A stretch of DNA of 64,000 bases from Anaspis maculata (Eukaryota; Arthropoda; Insecta; Coleoptera; Scraptiidae): positions 55,221,787-55,285,786 of the forward strand of contig OX421962.1 of assembly GCA_949128115.1 (NCBI GenBank), in the 5' to 3' direction. A model generated the notes under the pieces. It saw only the letters and a program-made list of their open reading frames with translations, searched no databases and was not told the DNA's origin. Made by a program: the position numbers and the translations under genes. Below are positions 51,558-62,000 of the stretch, in pieces (position 1 is the first letter of the stretch; each line of letters starts with the position of its first letter).

Positions 51558-51737
51558 TTCAGTAGAATGACTTTTTGGAGCAAACATAAAGTGACAAGCT
51601 GGGGGGCTATACAGCTACGGCTGATGGCACCTGCAAAGTTTTGGAGCGAAACTATCAGCAGCCATCAGCCGTATCTTCTCAGTGCTCCACTATCAGCTCG
51701 TCACTTTATTTTTGCTCCAAAAAGTCACTCTACTGAA
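51558..51737. mobile_element. foldback MITE, family A copy 2 (complete)
   Basis: TTCAGTAGAATGACTTTTTG at the left and TTTTTGCTCCAAAAAGTCAC, TCTACTGAA at the right. The inner parts ATAAAGTGACAAGCTGG / AGCTCGTCACTTTAT also pair. It is the most complete of three copies and shows the family length, about 180 bp. The core has CAGCTACGGCTGATGGCACC and its approximate complement. Confidence 0.9.
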
Positions 51738-51891
51738 AATAAAAAGTGAACGGGATACGGGTAAATATTATTCGATAAAAGCAATATTTCTGAGTGTTCT
51801 GTGAAGAGTTGCTATGCTTATAAAGCTGGATTTTTCAATAAGGTCCCATTGCATAGTGGGACATCTCTTTTTTTATGAATTATGTTCATTA

Positions 51892-52041
51892 ATTGCCCAT
51901 TGAAAAAGCGTATAGCTTTTGACACGGAATGTACTGATTTTCGAAATTTTGGCTTGGTGTCACATCAGTGACAAGGTAGTCAAAATCCATCAAATTAGTA
52001 CGTTCCGTGCGTCAAAAGCTGTGCGCGTTTCATTGGGCAAT
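51892..52041. mobile_element. foldback MITE, about 150 bp
   Basis: ATTGCCCATTGAAAAAGCGT, then AGCTTTTGACACGGAATGTA, mirrored by TACGTTCCGTGCGTCAAAAGCT and CATTGGGCAAT. Arms are about 50 bp. Confidence 0.87.
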
Positions 52042-52437
52042 CCAAGGACGTCTATTCACCTTATTCGAAATTGCACTGCCATCTTTTGACGATATGTCGA
52101 AGTGAAGATATCTGGGGGGATTGAGTCCCAAACCAAAATGCACCAGATTTTCTCATGTCAACTTTATTTATAATGTCAACACAACAAAAGCGCGCCCGTC
52201 GCCAGTGACATAGAAACAAAATAATATTTATTATCACTATGGTATTATTCAAGTGTTTGTTATTTGTGGTTTCTTCAGTCATTCTCATGTCATTCTCCAG
52301 TGGAATGGCTCTCCAGTGCTTGAATCAGCTTGGAAGGTGCGATGTACCCTTATTATGAAACGCTGAAGTGGTGGAATGTGCAAGCCAGCAAGACGACGGA
52401 CCTTGGCAGTTTATCATCGTATCTTTTCTTCCCCGAT

Positions 52438-52622
52438 GTAATGAAGTGTACGCCGCAAATCTTGTGGCATTTTGTAGGCTGGCATGAGTCCTTTTCATAA
52501 CTCCTTTTTCTACGCGCTTTACCCAGACCTCTCTCTTCTTTCGTCTTTGGTGAACGCGTGAATTGAAACTTTCGACTTTCGGCTGTGTCCGACTTGCAGC
52601 CAGGTAGGTACACAGCACCTTG
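52438..52622 (-). pseudogene. decayed THAP-domain fragment
   Basis: Read on the minus strand, the pieces of a THAP (C2CH) zinc finger appear in order but in alternating frames: a CCVP start at about 52619, GCKSDTAESRKFQF, EVWVKRVEKG with the conserved Trp, then CGVHF at about 52440-52458. The spacing from the second Cys to the Cys-x2-His, about 46 residues, lies in the family range. A short TACC duplication near 52603 and at least one more frame change break it. It could be a remnant of a P-like transposase or of a THAP host gene copy. No transposase core was found next to it. Confidence 0.55.
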
Positions 52623-53619
52623 TACACCCCTTTGCTGTTGCGACTTTCCACCATTAGTAGGTCGGTATTTCACAACATGGATTAACAAATCAAACTCAGC
52701 AATTTAGCAGTAACCACAAACGATAACAATAACCGGGAACAACAGCAGCAACAGCAACAACAAGACAAAATAACGAAGATGAGAGAAAATTCGGAAAGCT
52801 GCGTGTACTTGGAACGAACGTAAACTCGTGATGGCAAATTCACACACGACACTGACACTTGACTGGAAGAAGTCGAACTGACATCTATGCAGTATAGTAG
52901 TTATCTACTTTACCTACGCTGTGGGGACCCGTTTCCCATGATGCATTTCATTTACGAATAAGGTGAATACTGACTGGACAAGAAGCTTGACCGGTTTTGA
53001 CGTAAAAAGGTGAAGCCGAGATTTGACAATCCCGACGGGAAAAGTGTCATCGTCCGCGACTGGTCCGCGACCCGTAACCATAGTGACGTTCAGTCGAAGC
53101 ACGCTCGAAACTGTCGTTCAGAAGTTTGCTGTCAGGCCCGGTATGGGCCCGGTCTTGTAAAATGATAGCATTTAGTCAATTACTTGCAACAAAAAGTGTG
53201 TTATGTTGCGGGGTCCGCTTGCTGTAAACACTGGCAACCCAATGGCTTGCGCGGCATAATCAACGATAATTCGCCATGGATGCACAAGAGGCTGGCGGCG
53301 TCCCTCACGAATGTCACGATGACAATCCCGACGGGCACAGTTTCAGATCAAGCTTCAAGATGGCGGCGAAGTTTCTTATCCAGCCAGTAGTATAGACATC
53401 CTTGGGGCAATCACTGTACTCACTACTACCTATTATTAAGGCTGTATTCTCATCAGGCCAAAATTATTTCAGGGATTTCTCCCTCAAAGACGAAAACTCA
53501 ATTTTTAAACGCTATACTGAGTGTGTTAGAAAACTTGATACATGGCGTATTTCAATGACGTATTATCATCTACATAATATACAGAACAGCGAGCGCATTA
53601 AATTTGGAGACAATGGCCA

Positions 53620-53722
53620 CTGATAGTTTTGCTCCAAAACTTTGCAGATGCCATCAGCCGTAACCGTATATAGCCCACCGGCTAGTCACTTTATTTTGGT
53701 TCCAAAAAGTCATTCTACTGAA
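53620..53722. mobile_element. MITE family A copy 3 (right half only)
   Basis: TGATAGTTTTGCTCCAAAAC, TTTGCAGATGCCATCAGCCG, then GTCACTTTATTTTGGTTCCA and AAAAAGTCATTCTACTGAA. It matches the right-hand part of copy 1 and ends in the intact family terminus. The left arm is absent, which suggests deletion. Confidence 0.82.
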
Positions 53723-54277
53723 TTTGAAATGTGAACGGCATATACTCTTGTGATTTTTGAAAAATGCTTGGGCAAAAGTCAAATTGATATCTATCAAGAG
53801 GAATTATTTTGCAGAAATTTTTATTATTTTAATTTCTACAGCCTCCCGGTTTTATGACACAAAGACGTCATCATCACTTTTATACCTCTCAACCTCTCAT
53901 CGCAGGTGAAAATCTGTGAATCGTGAGCAAATTTTCGAACATTCTTATTACTTTCTCGAGGTTCCTCTACCTACATGTTAAAACGCAAATATCTGTTGAA
54001 AAAATTAATTACATATCGAGACGGCAAGTACTTCATTACCGATGGAAGTAAGAAGTAGCTGTGAGCGGCGGGAATGAAGTCCTTATCGTCAAGGTATGTA
54101 TCTATACTATTTTTCGTGCTGCTATAACCGAAAATGAAAATATACGCTCGGTGTCCTGCACTGTAATATTCAGAAAAAGATCTAGAGCGGCAAAGTAAAA
54201 AGTGCCCGTGAAAAATAAACTAACCTCGCAAAATCATTCACAATTCAAGACAGATCACGTTTCCAATGTTATTTGTT

Positions 54278-54560
54278 GCGTTGTGGAATCAGTAATCCCT
54301 GAGTTCATTTCTTGACAGAATCTTACCATTTAGGTCTTTCTCGAAAGCTACAAGGATGCAATTTACAAGGATTTTGGTTTGAGCCCATTGGCATTTCCAA
54401 AATCAAAAAATATCTTTTAATTTTTGGATGAATAATTAATTTTTGGATTTTGGAAATGCCAATGGGCTCAAACCAAAGTGCATCCTTGTAGCTTTCGGAA
54501 GAAACTTAAATGGTGAGATTCTGTCAAGAAATAAACCCACAGGGATTGATTCCGCAACGC
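54278..54560. mobile_element. foldback MITE, about 283 bp
   Basis: GCGTTGTGGAATCA at the left and TGATTCCGCAACGC at the right. The arms run continuously through TTCTTGACAGAATCT / AGATTCTGTCAAGAA, GCTACAAGGATGCA / TGCATCCTTGTAGC and GGTTTGAGCCCATTGGCATT and its exact complement. Arms are about 125 bp. Confidence 0.9.
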
Positions 54561-54773
54561 TTATCTTACCAAGTCAACTCCGTCCTTAAACCGGAAGAGT
54601 TTCTCTCTCCGGACCAATTGAGAAAAAACGCGCAATCCCATCGCAGTGCAACTTTTACACAGAGAGACTAATGATCTATTTTCTAAATGATAAATAAGGT
54701 AACAGTCGAACACAATAACTTTTTTATTTTGTTCAAAATTTTTCATTGCTTCGGTGGAAAAGCGAGACTGTTT

Positions 54774-54822
54774 GGGGGGGGGGGGCTATAGCCCTCTAGC
54801 CCCCCCCTTGGCTGCGCCACTG
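54774..54822 (-). repeat. G/C homopolymer block with transposon-like end GCTGCGCCACTG
   Basis: A run of G (54774-54785), then CTATAGCCCTCTAG, a run of C, and GGCTGCGCCACTG. In reverse orientation it begins CAGTGGCGCAGCC followed by a poly-G run, a recurring terminus of insect DNA transposons. Confidence 0.55.
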
Positions 54823-55731
54823 CCTCGATGACTACAAGGCTTGAAGAAGGCTAGCACTTTTCGTCTCGTCCGGACCAAAAGGTGTAATGTTCTTCTCGTA
54901 ATCTTTCCATTCATATTTCATATGACCAATATAATTATAGATGTTACCGTTCATGTATCACGCTTGATGTTTGTCAAAAGTAGTGTCAAAATTTACAGGA
55001 CTTTAGAATTTTCTCTCCTGAAGAGATGATTTTCTACAAAAAACGTTGTACGACACTCGAGCGCTGTTCCATTTTAGACCCTCACCTATTGTAGGATATT
55101 GCAGTATTGAAGTTTCGTGTCTCAAATAATAGCTCTCTCTTATCGTAAATAACTATTTGAACAAGTATTAGTGATTATAATTATTTTGATTGTGACTAAA
55201 TAAGGTTTTCGATTTTGTCATCATCTGTCATGACACATGAACATGGCGATTTTAACTTGAGATGCATCGTTTGATAGCCCTTGAAGTGCTATCGTTATTT
55301 AAAATAATATTCAAAATCAATTTTCTTCTGTTATCTGTCACGGTTTTGGATTGCGCTTTCCACGGAATTTCTAGCCATTTTCCATAGCATCCGCCAAACA
55401 ACACACCCGTTTAGTCAAATCCTTTCTCATATCCGCAGGCCAAAATCGTCCGTGTAAATGCTGCTATTTATTACCGAATGAATAAAGCTTACAGATAGAG
55501 CATATGAAAAAAAATCAAAGACTATCTTTTGGAAAGAAGTTTCTACAGTGTTGACGAGTTTCTTAGCCAACTTGAAACCTGAATCTCGAATGCTTTTTAA
55601 TTGTACATTGTTCGTTTAAATATTTGTCATTAACTAGTGGTATTGTTATTTATATTGTTGATGTTTTATTATTATTATTATCTTCGTCATGTTCGACTTT
55701 TCCTGTAATTGTTATTGCAGCGAATACATTT

Positions 55732-55767
<36 letters not shown>
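55732..55767. repeat. (CTAT)n microsatellite
   Basis: About nine tetranucleotide units, 165 bp upstream of the last Optix exon acceptor. Confidence 0.95.
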
Positions 55768-55931
55768 AATAGGTAGGCACCTTATGAAATCTGTAGGTAC
55801 TGTGAGTATCTAAATTTTCTTCGAAACAAGTTCTCACCTGAATAATGAGCTGATGCGGTTTAATTGAACATGAAAACGAATTCTCAAAGTCTAATTGACA
55901 TCATGACGTGAAACTCCCTCTTTTATTGCAG

Positions 55932-56310
55932 ACGCGATGATCGCAGCTCGAGCCCCATCCGCGTCGACGGCTCGCCCACGCACCATCAAACCACGCTGCC
56001 GCCCCAGCAGCACTCGCCGCCCATGAACCTCCGGATAGCCGACCACTTGCGGATGGACAATATGAAAATCGAAGCGCCTTTGCCCCTCCGATTGGGAGCG
56101 CCCCAGCTGACGACGCCGTTGCGAATCCACGTCGGAGCCACCACCGGCGCCCCCAACGGCCGCCTGGGGTCGCACGGCCAGCCGTCGCCCCACACCAACC
56201 TGGGGGGCTCGCACCACCTGCACGGCGGCATCGTACGGATAGCACCCCCGAGCCCCTCGTCGAACCCACCACTCATTCACCGCCCCTTCTCGCCCCCAAA
56301 GCTAACGTGA
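55932..56310 (+). CDS. Optix: Optix, last exon (C-terminal tail, part 2, and stop)
   Basis: Acceptor TTTATTGCAG|A. The first A completes an Arg codon, then the frame reads RDDRSSSPIRVDGSPTHHQT and continues through MNLRIADHLRMDNMKIEAPL to the final RPFSPPKLT and a TGA at 56308-56310, 125 codons after the split one. The composition is GC-rich, Pro/His/Ser-rich and probably disordered. SPIRVD here repeats SPINVD and SPIDVD of the preceding exon, which supports joining the two. The antisense frames of up to 129 codons are shadows of GC-rich codons. I see no AATAAA until about 57588, inside a retrotransposon, so the polyadenylation site is undetermined. Confidence 0.93.
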
Positions 56311-57177
56311 TATACGCCATTCTATAATGAATGGGACGAAGAGAAACTGTGAAACAATTTTTTCTTGTTGCAATATCTTTTTAAAATAATTATGGTCTAT
56401 CTAAATTTATATTTATTTATTATTATTTTTATTCGCTTGTGTATCATAGGTGTGTATAATGCGGAATAAGAGAACGTGGTGGACGCTCAGTGGCAATTTT
56501 GTAGATATTATTCATATACAATTTTCGATACTACCTACCTACTACCTAGATGCGAAGTAGTCGAGCACTTATTTGTACACTGAGGGGTGACTCGAGAGCG
56601 ACGCTGTTAATGCCAGGTGTGTTTCTGATGGAACGGTATTTTAGGTGTTGTAGCTCTTGATTCACCTCACATTTCTGAAAATCATTGAAGTCATCATTGA
56701 TTATAATTATTTATCCACCGTAAGTGATTATAACCCCTATTAGATTTATCAGGCAATTATCTAGGAAAAAAGCTTCTCTAGACCTCATTTCAGTCACACG
56801 ATACAATCAGTCAATCACTTTTTATACATCACTTTTTTTTTAACACTGATTTTTTAACACTGACAGTGACATACAATGAGTTGTAGGTGTTTGTTCAATC
56901 TTTTTTTGTAATGGGCTTATGCTATGGAAAAGATGTAAGTATGTAAGTGCTGTATTGCTGTAAGATGATACCATGTGACAGTGCACAGGATCATTATTTA
57001 TCAGTTTAAAGCGATGTAGTGCTTACATCTATAGGGTATCTCTTACAGAATGATCCCATAAAGTAAATAACAACAAATCTGACTCATTATTGTTCGTACC
57101 CAAGACAAACATCTTAGTTTTTTCTACTAAGCGCGGCCATCTGCGAGACCAGAAATATCCCATAGTATAATGGAGGT
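56311..57177. other. 3' UTR and 3' flank of Optix
   Basis: AT-rich with TTTATTTATTATTATTTTTATT soon after the stop. No canonical AATAAA or ATTAAA was noticed in this interval, so the UTR end cannot be placed. Confidence 0.5.
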
Positions 57178-57595
57178 AATGAACTTTGGAAATTGAAAAA
57201 TCCTGAACCTCTTATCGAGTTGAGAGAAGAACCAGCCCCAGGTTTTACACTACCTTTTCGAACGTGGCGAACACTGAACAGACTTAGAACTGGTGTGTCG
57301 AGATGCAACTCAAACCTCGTCAGGTGGGGATATCTGGAAGATGACATTTGCACTTGTGGTCTGCCACAGACCCCTGAACATCTGTTGATCTGCAACAACT
57401 TGACAGAATCATGCACACTCCAGGATGTTTTGATTGCTAGCGAAAAAGGCGTTAAAACAGCAGAATATTGGCAACATATTTAAAATATCTACATTGATTT
57501 ACAACTCCTTCACCTGTTATTACCTATACTTTTGTTTTTGTAATTTAATTGTATTGTTGTACGTACCTGGTGACTCCGGACACGGAAAATAAATA
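57178..57595 (+). mobile_element. 5'-truncated non-LTR retrotransposon (copy 2)
   Basis: An open frame from 57166 through 57483 encodes the C-terminal end of a reverse-transcriptase polyprotein, including RTWRTLNRLRTGVSRCNSNL and CTCGLPQTPEHLLIC (C-x-C-x7-H-x3-C). A 3' UTR of about 110 bp follows, ending TGTACGTACCTGGTGACTCC and an AAAATAAATAA tail. AATGGAGGT occurs at 57169-57177 and again at 57596-57604, directly after the tail, a likely 9-bp target duplication that sets the 5' truncation point. It lacks the endonuclease and RT core, so it cannot move by itself. It is the best preserved of three copies. Confidence 0.82.
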
Positions 57596-57701
57596 AATGG
57601 AGGTGGAAAACGTCCTCTCTGTCGCGTTTATGTTTTAAAGAGACATTATGCTAGAAATTTCAATTTTTCGTTTTATTGTAAATCAACTTAACAAAATAAC
57701 A

Positions 57702-57816
57702 AGTGATCGGATAAATTTCTCCTCAAGTCGCCTATGATTCCTGAAAATCTGGCGGAAAAACATGGCTATACCAAGATGACCGAGGCCTACTTTGAGGAGA
57801 AATTTATTCGATCACT
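57702..57816. mobile_element. foldback MITE, 115 bp
   Basis: AGTGATCGGATAAATTTCTC, CTCAAGT at the left and ACTTTGAGGAGAAATTTATT, CGATCACT at the right. The loop is about 60 bp. Confidence 0.87.
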
Positions 57817-58374
57817 CTTTATGAAAATATTAGGCACCTGAAATGAATCAAAGTTGATCACTTGTCAGGTAATGCGACAGGGAGTATTTTGTGATTGAAA
57901 TTAGTTCTTAAATCAAGAAGCCCTTTTCATGGATATTTACCGTTTGATTTTTCAAAACACAATCATGATGTAGAGAAAAGGGATGTTTTTCATACATACC
58001 TATTCGATTTTGTAGATAATGTATTACGCCGTCGTAAATTATTATGTAAGTATACATACATACATTTAAATTATATAAAAACATTTCTATATATTATTGA
58101 TTTTGACTGTACATAAAATATATTATACATTGAGAATGCATATATATATCCATAGTGTTTTATTTCATATACCTATGAATCCGTACACGCAATTTTTATC
58201 CTGGTGATAATCTGCTACAGGTAGGTAATGATGGTTTATTCAAAATAATAATGCTATATAAACGTAAACGAATCGGCAGTGAATATAGAGAACTCAAAAT
58301 TTCGCCAAATTTCCAATGGGAATATCTCGGCAAAAAAGCGATCTTAAAAAAAGATGGTGCCTGCGATAGGTAGG

Positions 58375-58541
58375 TATAGACAATACAAATAGAAAAGACC
58401 ACATGTTGTCACGGATTTTTACGGTTGCGTAGGAACCAGGCGAGACCATCATTCAAAAAAAGGTTGGCTGATTTTTGATGCCCCAATATCCGTGACGACG
58501 GTGGTGATAACATATGGTCTTCTCTATTTGTATTGTCTATA
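58375..58541. mobile_element. foldback MITE, 167 bp
   Basis: TATAGACAATACAAATAGAA at the left and TCTATTTGTATTGTCTATA at the right, with inner pairs GACCACATGTTGTCACGG / CCGTGACG and GATAACATATGGTC. Arms are about 45 bp. Confidence 0.88.
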
Positions 58542-58551
58542 CAGTCGAGTC

Positions 58552-59097
58552 GTGAGATTATTGTTTCGTACAGCTCTGCAATTATCAAATCGGCGATGTC
58601 TAGTCATCGGGACATGAAAGAGGTCTGAAATGTCCAAAATTTCAGAGAGGCCCATTTGATGATTATTAGCAGATGCAGAGGAGCTTGTGGTGTGGTGGTC
58701 AGCGCGTTCGGCTGCCATGCCAGAGGTGAGGGGCTACAGGCCATCTAGAGGCTAGATCTCTGCCGGGGACGGTCGGATTTTCCCCTCGAAAACAAGCTTC
58801 TCGATTTAATTGGAATGCTTGCTGAATTCTGACCGTGTGTCGCAAAGCACGTAAAATACGAACGATGATGCCGACCCCATGGGATGTTGGTGATCGTAAA
58901 AATTCCTACCCTGTGTTGGAACACATCAGGGGTTCGGCAAAATTTCCGGTATAGCGGAGGAAGCATTCACCGACGTCGGTGTTAGGCCTCGCTGTGGAAA
59001 TAGGCCGACGTTAAATAAACGAATAAAAAAAAACAAAATCATTACATAAAATACATATAAAAATAATTATTGCAGCTGTACGAAGCAATAATCTCAC
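58552..59097. mobile_element. MITE split by a SINE insertion
   Basis: GTGAGATTATTGTTTCGTAC, AGCTCTGCAAT at 58552 is matched by ATTGCAGCTGTACGAAGCAA, TAATCTCAC ending at 59097. The SINE-like element at about 58680-59035 sits between the arms, so it inserted after the MITE. Confidence 0.75.
58680..59035 (+). mobile_element. tRNA-derived SINE-like element, copy 2 (near full length)
   Basis: The head GTGGTGTGGTGGTCAGCGCG contains a box A-like TGGTCAGCGCG. A box B-like but degenerate GGGGCTACAGGCC follows about 35 bases on. The body includes CCTACCCTGTGTTGGAACAC and CGGCAAAATTTCCGGTATAG, and the end is AAATAAACGAATAAAAAAAA. The 3' half matches the minus-strand copy at 24405-24600. It has no coding capacity and depends on a partner LINE. 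I could not identify a target duplication with confidence. Confidence 0.78.
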
Positions 59098-62000
59098 AAT
59101 TGGTACCTATTTTTGCTATACCCATTACAGGAACCGGTCACAGCATCATCGATCATCGACATTATGCATGATATACAAAATGCCATAAGAATGAGGTGTC
59201 AAAACTCAGAAGGGTATACGTTTCCAACCTTGCGTACTTTCAACATTGTCTTTAAACGATAAACGAAGCATTCATTCTGCGAACATTTTCACGGATCCCT
59301 ATTCATTCTCGATTATAGCAGTTTAATATCGAATATATGATAGAAATGGGTACAGAAGCGCTTTGTTTTCGCCCACGTTGGTTTCGTGTGAGCAATTTAA
59401 TGTTCATTTATCATGAATAAAATAAATATAGGCATTCGACCAAATGCAATGCAACGTGCAGATTATAGTGCTTTTAATTTCAGGACAGTAATTGAAAGCC
59501 GTAATTTATCAAATGCTGGGTGCTGTATTCTGTATAGGTATACCTACACGGTTTGTGTGGTATGCCATGGGTGAGTGTATGTGATGTTAGTGATATCATC
59601 AACTACCCCCAATGTGTTGGCTGTCAACTCGCTTCCTAATGATGACCTCGATAGAGAACGCAATTACAAAGTAACCGCAAAGTAACCGCATTGGTGTACC
59701 TATGGATAATAATAATTCCCGTCCAACTTTGAAGGTAACTCCGATACGGGCATCATTTCCGTAGGATACCTGCATAGATTTTGATTGTGTCAGCGACGAC
59801 TTGTGACAGGGAAACAACAAAGAAACAATTCAAAAATATATTTTTCCAGTGGGAGTTACCTATGTTGAATATAAAAATAATTATCATTTTCATGGTCCAA
59901 TTTCGATATGATTAATGATGTTCTGGAACAGTGCCATTCGATTTTACATATTAATCAACTTTTCCCGACACGAGGACCCAAGGTTCCAGAACATTCGAGT
60001 TTTCATCGAAATACAAAGATAAACTATTGATAGTCAAAAAGCGTTCAAAAAAGTAACCAACCACAGTTTTTTCAATGAAAAAAAATTATTTTGTATTAAT
60101 ACTACGCCATGTTTTACCTTCCTGATGAAACACAACGATACCTAAGGTAGGTACCTCCTACTACAGGGTGATGGCGAAAATAGCGCACCATGTGTACATG
60201 GGGTTGTAGACTTGTAGAGCATGTTAAGATCAAGGACAGAGACAAAATTGAAAATCGAAGTTTGTTTTGAGCCTCCGATAGCCACGTAGCACGCTCTCTT
60301 TTCCAAAGTTATATTTTTTGTTTTTTTTTTTTGACTTTTTGACGTGCAGGACCCCATATCGGCCTTATATGGAACGTGCCATTTCGCCATGACCTTGTAA
60401 CGTGTGACTTGGAAAAAATTAGACAATGAAGTTTAGTTTAGAGATTGTTCTCAGTTGTTCTGAATGTGATGCCTTCATACTCATACTAATTAGTTGATTG
60501 AATATTTACTGAAATCATGTATAGTAGGTTCACTTGTACTGTGACTCTAGTTGGCTGGGCAAATTTTCTACTTTAGCATTGTAGGCTTGCCGCCTTTTCA
60601 CCTGGTGTGAAACTGACTTCTCTGGAAGTAAAGTTATATTTCTTATCAAATTGATATTAAAATCTTGAAGAACTGACCTGATCAAACGTGGGAGTGCAAC
60701 TGGGGGGACGCAGAGCTGTGTTACCGTCATGTAGACACCAAAAGAGCACGGGGCGGCCGCAAATCTAAGTCATCTTGACGACGGCCCATTCAGGGTCGAC
60801 AAAAACTCGTCCCGGGAAGCCCCAAAACGGAAGCGAATTGCAAATTGAAGGTACTAACATCAATTTCGGTCCATCACGCAACTTTGAGCGGCTGAGTTTT
60901 CTTGAAATTTAGTTTAATTTACTTTTTACACGTAAATTCTTTTGCCAATGACAGACAGCACGGCGATCCTTGTATCGCCTATAATTCTTCAGGGTTTGAC
61001 GTGTATTTTTGACTGGAAGAGGCGAAAGGGTTGATGATTGCATGGGGCCACTTTTTTAGACGAAGGGCATTGTATACTCTATAATTTGAAGCATCGAAAG
61101 TTGAACCGGCTTCGAGAGGTTAGAAATATTTTTGACAACTTTGACAACAGTTTTCGCTGATTTGTAGGTTAGGAAACTACAATCTTAACTATATTTTTCT
61201 GAATTGGCCGTTATCTTTGTATGCGATGCCAACATTGCCAACGTTTAAATACAACGTGTAAACACATTTTCATTTTGGAATTTCCAAAAGAGTTTAAATT
61301 GACTGGCATAAAATTTACGATTGAGTTTTGGATTTTAAATGACGGATTAACTTTTAATTTTAATAGTTTGTTGTACATCCATCTCTCCGGGTGAATGAAG
61401 ATCAGATCCTTTATTTTGAACGAATGATGAACAGGCTTCTGCTTCTTCCATTGTGTCAGTCGATCACATTCGGAAACACAATTCAAGTTACTCAATAATT
61501 TAAGGTAATTTTTGTATTTGTTAGGCGTAAGCAATACGTAAAATCCAATTAAGTTCTTTTGGATTCTTTTTTAATTAATAATAAGTTTTGATATAAAAGA
61601 GACATATTTAAGTTAACAACCCCGTTGTTCATAACATAAACAGTTCTAGAACAATAAACATTTCTAATTCTAATTTTAATTCTAGTTTGTTGTACACAAA
61701 ATAAGTTATAGAAATAAGGATACTTGGATTGGACGGGCAAATTTCCATAATGATTCTGAATAAAATTATCAAAATGATAAGTAATATCTAACTTCTAATT
61801 GCACTCAAGATGACTTAAAGAAAGATGCGTCAACAACCCTGAAATGTGAAGCCAAAATTTTGATTGTCACAGTTCACTATACGTATAGTGGAATTAAAAT
61901 GAATGAAATTATCCACGGGTTCCACCAAAAAATTTAAGAGCGGTTTAAGCTGAACCTAGATTAAACGGATTTTTTTCTGGTCAATGCTGGTAGATTCATC

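Larger units (their letters stand above)
48917..55931 (+). other. Optix: Optix intron, about 7.0 kb
   Basis: Donor AG|GTATGT at 48916/48917 and acceptor TTTTATTGCAG|A at 55931/55932. Both boundaries split an Arg codon (AG+A). It contains foldback elements, two family A MITE copies and a THAP relic. Between 52.0 and 54.2 kb there is also non-repeat DNA with TGACAATCCCGACGGG in two copies (about 53024 and 53322). No further host exon was recognised. Confidence 0.88.

Noticed and set aside
52325..52654. 109-codon minus-strand frame as an intact gene
   Set aside because: The THAP landmarks are split between this frame and another, so it is treated as a decayed fragment.
54774..54806. G-quadruplex or structural motif in the poly-G/poly-C block
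   Set aside because: The runs are uninterrupted homopolymers at a transposon-like end. Nothing beyond that is supported.
55891..56280. Antisense frames of 96-129 codons over the last Optix exon
   Set aside because: Shadow frames caused by GC-rich codons on the other strand. The sense frame has correct splice phase and continues the Optix tail.
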